Below, piece by piece: positions 59,256 through 64,000 of a stretch of DNA of 64,000 nt (its first letter is position 1; every line of letters starts with the position of its first letter). Position numbers and translations under genes: made by a program. The notes below the pieces were generated by a model, which was not told the DNA's origin, did not search any database, and was given only the letters and a program-made list of their open reading frames with translations. Source of the DNA: Thermocrispum agreste DSM 44070 (GTDB lineage Bacteria > Actinomycetota > Actinomycetes > Mycobacteriales > Pseudonocardiaceae); assembly GCF_000427905.1 (NCBI RefSeq), contig NZ_ATYX01000005.1:310001-374000 (forward strand), given 5' to 3'.

Positions 59256-60184
59256 CGGGCATCCGCTTGGTCCGTCTCCGCCTGCCGCTGCCCACCGCCC
59301 GGCCGGTCGCTCAGCCACAGCGGTTGCAGCATGTGCCAGTCCTGCGGGTGGGCCGCGATGGCACCGGCGAACGTGTCGGCCAGTTGCTGAGTCGCCGACG
59401 GCGCTTCCCGGACGCTGGCCACTCGCACCGGCGGGTGGAAGCGCAGCGCCCAGCCGTCGTCGGTGAACCAAGTGCTCATCGGCAGCAGCGCCGCCCCGGT
59501 ACGGGCCGCCAGGTACGCCGGACCCGCGGGCATCGTGGTCTTCTCGCCGAACAGGGTCACCTCGATGCCGTTGCCGGTCAGGTCCCGGTCCGCCAGCAGC
59601 ACCACGATCCGGTTCTCCCGCAGCCGCGCGGTGAGCCGCGGCGCCACCGGGCCGTCACCGGTCAGCGGGAACACCTCCATGCCGAGACCTTCCCGGAACC
59701 GCAGGAACCGCTGGTACAGCGACTCGGGTCGGAGCCGTTCGGCCACCGTGGTGAACGTGCGGTAGTAGTGCACAATCCACACCGCCGCGGCGTCCCAGTT
59801 GCCGGTGTGCGGCATCGCCACCACCACACCGTTGCCCTCGGCCAGCGCGGCGTCCAGGTTCTCCCTGCCCTCCACCACGTGCCGGTCGGCCACCTCGCCC
59901 CGGTTCCACGACGGCAGCTGGAAGACCTCCCGCCAGTAGCGGGCGTAGGACTTCATCGCCTGCCGGGTCAGCTCGTCCAGCTCGGCGGAGCCCGCCTGGG
60001 GCACCACGCGCTGCAAGTTGCGGCGCAGTTGCGCCACGCCACCGCGTCGGTTCATGCCTCGGGCCGCTGCGAACTCACCTGCCACGTTGAACACGGTGCG
60101 CGCCATGCCTGCGGGCACCAGTGGGGTGAGCCACCAGCCAAGGGCGAACCCGAGGTCGGTCACCTTCGCGGTGAGCTTGCTCAT
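59252..60184 (-). CDS. patA: Phosphatidylinositol mannoside acyltransferase
   Basis: Acylates the mannose of PIM1. 310 residues, membrane-associated LPLAT-type acyltransferase with the HxxxxD motif His126-TGNW-Asp131. The ATG at 60184 overlaps the pgsA stop as ATGA; a longer frame to 60481 is a shadow. Together with pimA and pgsA this supports PIM synthesis in this organism. Confidence 0.92.
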   Translation of the reverse strand: MSKLTAKVTDLGFALGWWLTPLVPAGMARTVFNVAGEFAAARGMNRRGGVAQLRRNLQRVVPQAGSAELDELTRQAMKSYARYWREVFQLPSWNRGEVADRHVVEGRENLDAALAEGNGVVVAMPHTGNWDAAAVWIVHYYRTFTTVAERLRPESLYQRFLRFREGLGMEVFPLTGDGPVAPRLTARLRENRIVVLLADRDLTGNGIEVTLFGEKTTMPAGPAYLAARTGAALLPMSTWFTDDGWALRFHPPVRVASVREAPSATQQLADTFAGAIAAHPQDWHMLQPLWLSDRPGGGQRQAETDQADAR

Positions 60185-60792
60185 GGCGATCGCACCTCCC
60201 GCGCGGCCACGATCGCCGACCACATCCGCTGCGCCAGGGTCAGCACCGACAGCGCAGCCAGCAGCCACAGCGACACCTCGATCGCGTGCGCCACGCCGAG
60301 GCCCTGCAGCCCCGTGCCCAGCAGGGCGACGATGAGCCGCTCGGCCCGCTCCACCAGGCCGCCGTCGGCGGACAGCCCGGAGGCCTCCGCGCGCGCCTTG
60401 ATGTAGGAGATCACCTGCGCAAGCACCAGCACGACCAGGCCTGCCGCGGCCGCACGGTGCTCGCCGCTGGCGATGCACCACCAGGTGATCGAGCCGAACA
60501 GGGCACCGTCGGCCAGCCGGTCACAGGTGGCGTCCAGCACCGCGCCGAACGGGGTGCTGCGCCCGGACGCCCTGGCCATGGCACCGTCCAGCAGGTCGAG
60601 CATGGCGAAGGCCCATACCGTGAACGTCCCCCACAGCAGCAAGCCGTTGGGGAAGAACGACAGCGAGCACGCGATGACCCCGACGGCGCCGATCACCGTC
60701 ATGGCGTTCGGGGTCAGCCCGACCCGCACCAGCATCGCACCGATCGGGTCGAGCACACGGGACACCGACGCACGAGCGAAGACGTTCAACAT
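60181..60792 (-). CDS. pgsA: Phosphatidylinositol phosphate synthase (CDP-alcohol phosphatidyltransferase)
   Basis: 203 residues, six membrane helices. The CDP-alcohol motif is complete: Asp66-LL-Asp69-G-AMA-R ... Gly83-AVL-Asp87-ATC-Asp91. In this operon context it makes phosphatidylinositol phosphate, the PIM precursor. The ATG at 60792 lies seven bases after a TAGGCT -10 box, so the mRNA is probably leaderless; a GTG one codon upstream is the alternative. First gene of the PIM operon. Confidence 0.92.
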   Translation of the reverse strand: MLNVFARASVSRVLDPIGAMLVRVGLTPNAMTVIGAVGVIACSLSFFPNGLLLWGTFTVWAFAMLDLLDGAMARASGRSTPFGAVLDATCDRLADGALFGSITWWCIASGEHRAAAAGLVVLVLAQVISYIKARAEASGLSADGGLVERAERLIVALLGTGLQGLGVAHAIEVSLWLLAALSVLTLAQRMWSAIVAAREVRSP

Positions 60793-60799
60793 CACTGAC

Positions 60800-60805
60800 A
60801 GCCTA
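60800..60805 (-). promoter_or_regulatory. -10 box of the PIM operon
   Basis: TAGGCT on the minus strand ends seven bases before the pgsA ATG, the spacing of a leaderless transcript. The same hexamer precedes pepQ (10156-10161). Confidence 0.4.
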
Positions 60806-61065
60806 GCGACGTGGGGTTCGCCACGGCCGCAGGCTCCGACGGCTGCTTCCGGCGCGTCCGCGCCGCCCTGATCGCGACCGCAGGTGAGCCGGGGCCTTCT
60901 TCGCCTCCGCCGCCGCGAACGTTACCGACATACCGGATAAGACAGACAACCAGCTGACATCGTAACCAACACCCCGATCTGCGCGAATGGCGTTTACACA
61001 GGCCAAGCTCGCTGCGGGGTTCTCCCATCGGCGAGCGTCGCAGCACGCAGAGGGGATCTCGTGCG

Positions 61066-62469
61066 GTGAATGACGATGTCGTACGGCTGTCCGTCGTCGG
61101 GCAGGTCATCCGCAGGCGCTGGCGCGTCCTCGTCGCCGCCGCGGTGCTCGGTGCGCTGCTCGGCTACCTGGTCTCCCTGGTGATCTCGCCCGGCTACCAG
61201 GCGAGCAGCCAGGTGCTGATGCAGGGTTCGCGGGAGGCGGACGAGATGCTGACCGAGTCGCAGATCGCGGTCAGCTCCACCGTGCTCGAGCGTGCCGCGG
61301 CGGCGCTGCGCTGGGACGATCCGGTCCGCGAGCTGCGGGACGACGTGACCGCCGAGGTCGTCGAGGGCAACGTCATCGAGATCAGGGCCACCGACGACGA
61401 CCCCCGCCGCGCCCAGGCGCTGGCCGACCAGGTGGCCAAGGAGTTCGTCAGCTACTCCAGCCAGCTGGCCAGCAGCCCGGCGAACGCAGCCGCGCAGGTG
61501 ATCGCCGAGCAGCGGAACGCACTGCAGGTGGAGGTGCGCGACTCGCTGCGCAAGCTCACCGCCCTGCACCGCGAGCTGACCTCGAACCAGCTCACGTCGG
61601 AAGAGGTGGACGTACGGACCGAGCTCGAGCAGGTGCGCAACGCGCTGACCGGGGCGGTCGAAGAACTCGAGGAGGCCAAGGCGGCAGGCACCGCCACCAA
61701 CGCCGTCATCGTCGAGCCCGCCGAGGTGCCCAGCTCACCGGCGCCGCCGAGTGCCTGGCAGCTGACCGCGGCCGGGGCCCTTGCCGGGTTCCTGATCGGC
61801 GTCGCCGCACATCTGATCGCGGCGCGCGCCGACCGCAGGGTGCGCGACGCCACCACGATCGCGTCGGCGTTCGGCGCCAGGCCCGTCGGCGAAGTGACCG
61901 TCGACGAGCACCACGAGCACCGCGCGAACGGCTCGTCCTCCCGACGCAGGCTCGCCAGGCTGCTCGGCACCGACCGCCCATGGCAGACCCCGGACGGCGA
62001 GGTCACCGGGCCCGGGCGCTACCAGCGCATCCTGGCCAAGCTCCGCACCGGGCAGGGCGTGCCGCTGCGCCTGCTTGTGGTGATCGCCGACGACGACCCC
62101 GACGCCAGGGCGGTGGCGCAACGGCTGATCGCCGAGGCACATGACGCCGTGGTGGCGGGCAACGGGCACAGCACCGAGGCGATCGGGCTGTCTCATCCCC
62201 CGGTCGCCCAGCGGCCCACGCTGCGGCTGGCCGAGGTGTCCGCACGGCAGCCGGACGTCCCGGAGGACCACAGCGTGTCCGGGGCCCTGCTGATCACCTC
62301 GGCGGGCAGGCGGACCGACTGGGAGCTGGTCGCACTCGCCGAAGCCTGCCGGGACACCGGGCACCGGCTCGCCGGGGTCGTGGTGGCCCGGCCGGTCAGG
62401 GCCGCCGGACGACCGCCGGACGACCGGACGGACGCCGCCGCCGGCCACGAACTCGTGGGGGCCTCATGA
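61066..62469 (+). CDS. Wzz-type chain-length protein with a Walker-less C-terminal domain (first copy)
   Basis: 467 residues. Helix 1 (VLVAAAVLGALLGYLVSLVI), a large extracytoplasmic coiled-coil domain, and helix 2 at about 229-252 (WQLTAAGALAGFLIGVAAHL) make the Wzz/PCP layout. The cytoplasmic C-terminal 200 residues look like a BY-kinase domain core (RLLVVIADDDPDARAVAQRL, RLAGVVVARP) but lack the Walker A motif. Probably sets polysaccharide chain length or scaffolds a synthase. GTG at 61066, GAGGGG upstream. The 3' end overlaps the next gene as ATGA. Confidence 0.75.
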   Translation: MNDDVVRLSVVGQVIRRRWRVLVAAAVLGALLGYLVSLVISPGYQASSQVLMQGSREADEMLTESQIAVSSTVLERAAAALRWDDPVRELRDDVTAEVVEGNVIEIRATDDDPRRAQALADQVAKEFVSYSSQLASSPANAAAQVIAEQRNALQVEVRDSLRKLTALHRELTSNQLTSEEVDVRTELEQVRNALTGAVEELEEAKAAGTATNAVIVEPAEVPSSPAPPSAWQLTAAGALAGFLIGVAAHLIAARADRRVRDATTIASAFGARPVGEVTVDEHHEHRANGSSSRRRLARLLGTDRPWQTPDGEVTGPGRYQRILAKLRTGQGVPLRLLVVIADDDPDARAVAQRLIAEAHDAVVAGNGHSTEAIGLSHPPVAQRPTLRLAEVSARQPDVPEDHSVSGALLITSAGRRTDWELVALAEACRDTGHRLAGVVVARPVRAAGRPPDDRTDAAAGHELVGAS

Positions 62470-64000
62470 CGAGCGCACGCACCTACGCCGAACCGCTCGT
62501 CGACCTGCAGCGGCTGATCGCCGGGATCCGGTGGCGCAAACGGCTCTGGCTGCCCATGGTGGCGCTCGGCCTGCTGGCCGGCATCGCGGTGGCCGTCGTC
62601 GCCCCGCCGCAGCCGACCGCATCCGTCAAGGTGCTGGTGCTGCACGAGGACGACCAGCCCAACGACGGCGGGGCGCTGATCGCCACCGACATCGCGCTGC
62701 TGCAGACGGTGCGCATCGCCGGGCAGGCGCTGGACAAGGTCGGCGCGACCGACAAGCCGGACGACTTCGTCGAGGACTACCGCGGCGCGCCGCTGTCCAA
62801 CAACGTCATGGAGATCACCGTAGAAGCAGGCACCGGCGAGCAGGCCCTGGCCCGCGCGGACGCGTTGAGCAGCGTGTTCATCGCCGACCACGCCCGCAGG
62901 GTGCGGGCGTCCAGCCAGGCGGCGGTGCGCGAGATCCAGGATCGCCAGCGGCGGGCCGAGCAACAGCTGAACACGGTCAACCAGCAGATCGCGGCACTGT
63001 CCGACGCCACCGACCCGGCCTCGACGACCAGGCAGTCGTCGTTGTTCAGCCGCAAGGGCACGCTCGAGGCCAAAGTCCAGGAGCTGATCGCGCAAGCGGA
63101 GACCGCGGGCGCCGGTACCGGCCGCATCATCGCGGGCACCAAGGTCGTCGACGCACCCCGCCTGCTCCCCCAGTCGCCGCTGGTGGCCGGCGGGATCATG
63201 GTGCTGGTGGGGCTCGGGCTCGGCCTGGTGCTCGGCCTGGGGCTGGCGGCGGTCGCCACCGTCGTGCAGGACCGCCCGGTACTGCGCCGGGAGATCACCG
63301 CCCACCTCGGTGCGTCCGTCATCGCCCAGCTGTCGCCGCGTCGCCGGCTCCCGCGGCTCTTCCGCCGCAGCAGCCGCGACCAGGACCGACGCCGCGTGGC
63401 GGCGACACTGGCCCGCACCGTGAGCGGCCCACCGGGCCGGATCGCGGTGCTGGAGCTCGGTGCCGAGGAAGCCGCCGCCGCGCTCGCCAAGGACATCGCC
63501 GCGGATCTCGCCGCCGACGGCACGCCCGTGGTCCTGATCAATGACCTTGCCGACCGGTCCGCCCTGGAACCGGCCGACGACGACCCGGACCTCGTGCGGG
63601 TCACCGACGGCGCGGACTGGCCGTCGCACGAGTGGCCGCACGCACCGGGCGACGCCCCCGGCCACGTCGTCGGTGTCGGCTCGGTCCGCCCGGGCACGGC
63701 GTGGACCGATCTGCCCCGCCTCGGCTCGGAAGCCGTCCTGGTGGTCCGCGCAGGCTGGGCGCCGGCCGAGTGGCTGCACACCGTCGCCCGGCAGCTCGCC
63801 GACGCAGGCATCGCGGTGATCGGCGTGGTGCTGATCGACCCGGACCCCAGGGACCGCACCGACGGAACGCTGTGGGACGCCCTGCACACCGCGCTGCGCG
63901 GACGCCGCGGCGCGACCGCCCCGGTGGAGCACCGGGCGGCTTCGGACATCACGACCGGCATCCGCGCCCAGGACCCCGGCGCGCTGCCCGCCCCGGCCAG
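62466..64000 (+). CDS. Second Wzz-like protein with degenerate ATPase-like domain (runs off right edge)
   Basis: 511 residues in the window; open to the last base. Same layout as the gene upstream: helix 1 (LWLPMVALGLLAGIAVAVVA), coiled-coil extracytoplasmic region and helix 2 (GGIMVLVGLGLGLVLGLGL). The cytoplasmic domain again resembles a BY-kinase without Walker A (RIAVLELGAEEAAAALAKDI; EAVLVVRAGWAPAEWL; AVIGVVLIDPDP). ATG at 62466 overlaps the previous stop. Probably co-transcribed and a hetero-oligomer partner, which is inference. The rest of the exopolysaccharide locus would be to the right. Confidence 0.75.
   Translation, partial: MTSARTYAEPLVDLQRLIAGIRWRKRLWLPMVALGLLAGIAVAVVAPPQPTASVKVLVLHEDDQPNDGGALIATDIALLQTVRIAGQALDKVGATDKPDDFVEDYRGAPLSNNVMEITVEAGTGEQALARADALSSVFIADHARRVRASSQAAVREIQDRQRRAEQQLNTVNQQIAALSDATDPASTTRQSSLFSRKGTLEAKVQELIAQAETAGAGTGRIIAGTKVVDAPRLLPQSPLVAGGIMVLVGLGLGLVLGLGLAAVATVVQDRPVLRREITAHLGASVIAQLSPRRRLPRLFRRSSRDQDRRRVAATLARTVSGPPGRIAVLELGAEEAAAALAKDIAADLAADGTPVVLINDLADRSALEPADDDPDLVRVTDGADWPSHEWPHAPGDAPGHVVGVGSVRPGTAWTDLPRLGSEAVLVVRAGWAPAEWLHTVARQLADAGIAVIGVVLIDPDPRDRTDGTLWDALHTALRGRRGATAPVEHRAASDITTGIRAQDPGALPAPA

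Overview
The window is about 70% G+C and has the gene order of a high-GC actinomycete. It carries a BldD-type regulator beside the pyrimidine operon. It also carries the phosphatidylinositol mannoside (PIM) block pgsA-patA-pimA, an F420-type luciferase-like oxidoreductase, a PE-PPE-type secreted hydrolase and two Wzz-like proteins. PIM synthesis plus PE-PPE points to Pseudonocardiales or a related mycolata-like lineage rather than Streptomyces. This is inferred from gene content only, since no database search was possible. The core order (carBA-pyrCBR-bldD / nusB-efp / aroQBKC / aroE-mltG-ruvX-alaS / aspS / rel / secFD-yajC-ruvBAC-yebC-pdxTS / pimA-patA-pgsA) is widely conserved in actinobacteria.

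Layout. 1-6618 (minus): de novo pyrimidine operon pyrR-pyrB-pyrC-PH-like protein-carA-carB, mostly with overlapping stop/start codons; carB leaves the left edge. 6882-7376 (plus): bldD with a clear terminator. 7377-7969: non-coding, ending in a tandem repeat that includes the nusB stop codon. 7970-10147 (minus): nusB, efp and a prolidase-type peptidase. 10148-10348: a second tandem array made of degenerate copies of the peptidase promoter/start region, then a plus-strand membrane protein. 11173-16010 (minus): aroC-aroK-aroB-aroQ plus a secreted GH43-like lipoprotein. 16045-20598: an accessory island (prepilin-peptidase-like protein, membrane protein, Rieske lipoprotein, serine hydrolase, DUF3137-like protein) ending in about 1 kb of decayed repeats. 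20599-27928 (minus): aroE-mltG-ruvX-alaS and two small envelope-associated proteins.

28010-40590 is mixed: an F420-type oxidoreductase, PE-PPE hydrolase, rarA, kinase-like protein, DUF309 protein, aspS, YibE/F-like protein, PH-like membrane protein, metallo-beta-lactamase-fold hydrolase, membrane cyclophilin and a crotonase. It ends in a 600-bp non-coding stretch with hairpins and a direct repeat. 40591-55096 is mainly minus: rel, secF-secD-yajC, ruvB-ruvA-ruvC, DUF4262 protein, Pr6Pr protein, yebC, pdxT and pdxS. PdxT and PdxS are separated by an azlCD exporter module with a divergent XRE-cupin regulator and a small zinc-ribbon protein. 55283-57421 (plus): an EF-G-like protein with altered GTPase motifs. 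57592-60792 (minus): LemA-like protein, pimA, patA, pgsA. 61066-end (plus): two overlapping Wzz-like chain-length proteins starting what is probably an exopolysaccharide locus; the second leaves the right edge.

Most genes are ordinary housekeeping genes. I saw no CRISPR array, rRNA, tRNA, transposase or phage gene, and no clearly new multi-gene system. The most unusual signals are the minisatellites seeded at gene edges, the structured region after rel, a crotonase without the usual catalytic glutamates, the EF-G2 active-site changes, and the Walker-less cytoplasmic domains of the paired Wzz proteins.
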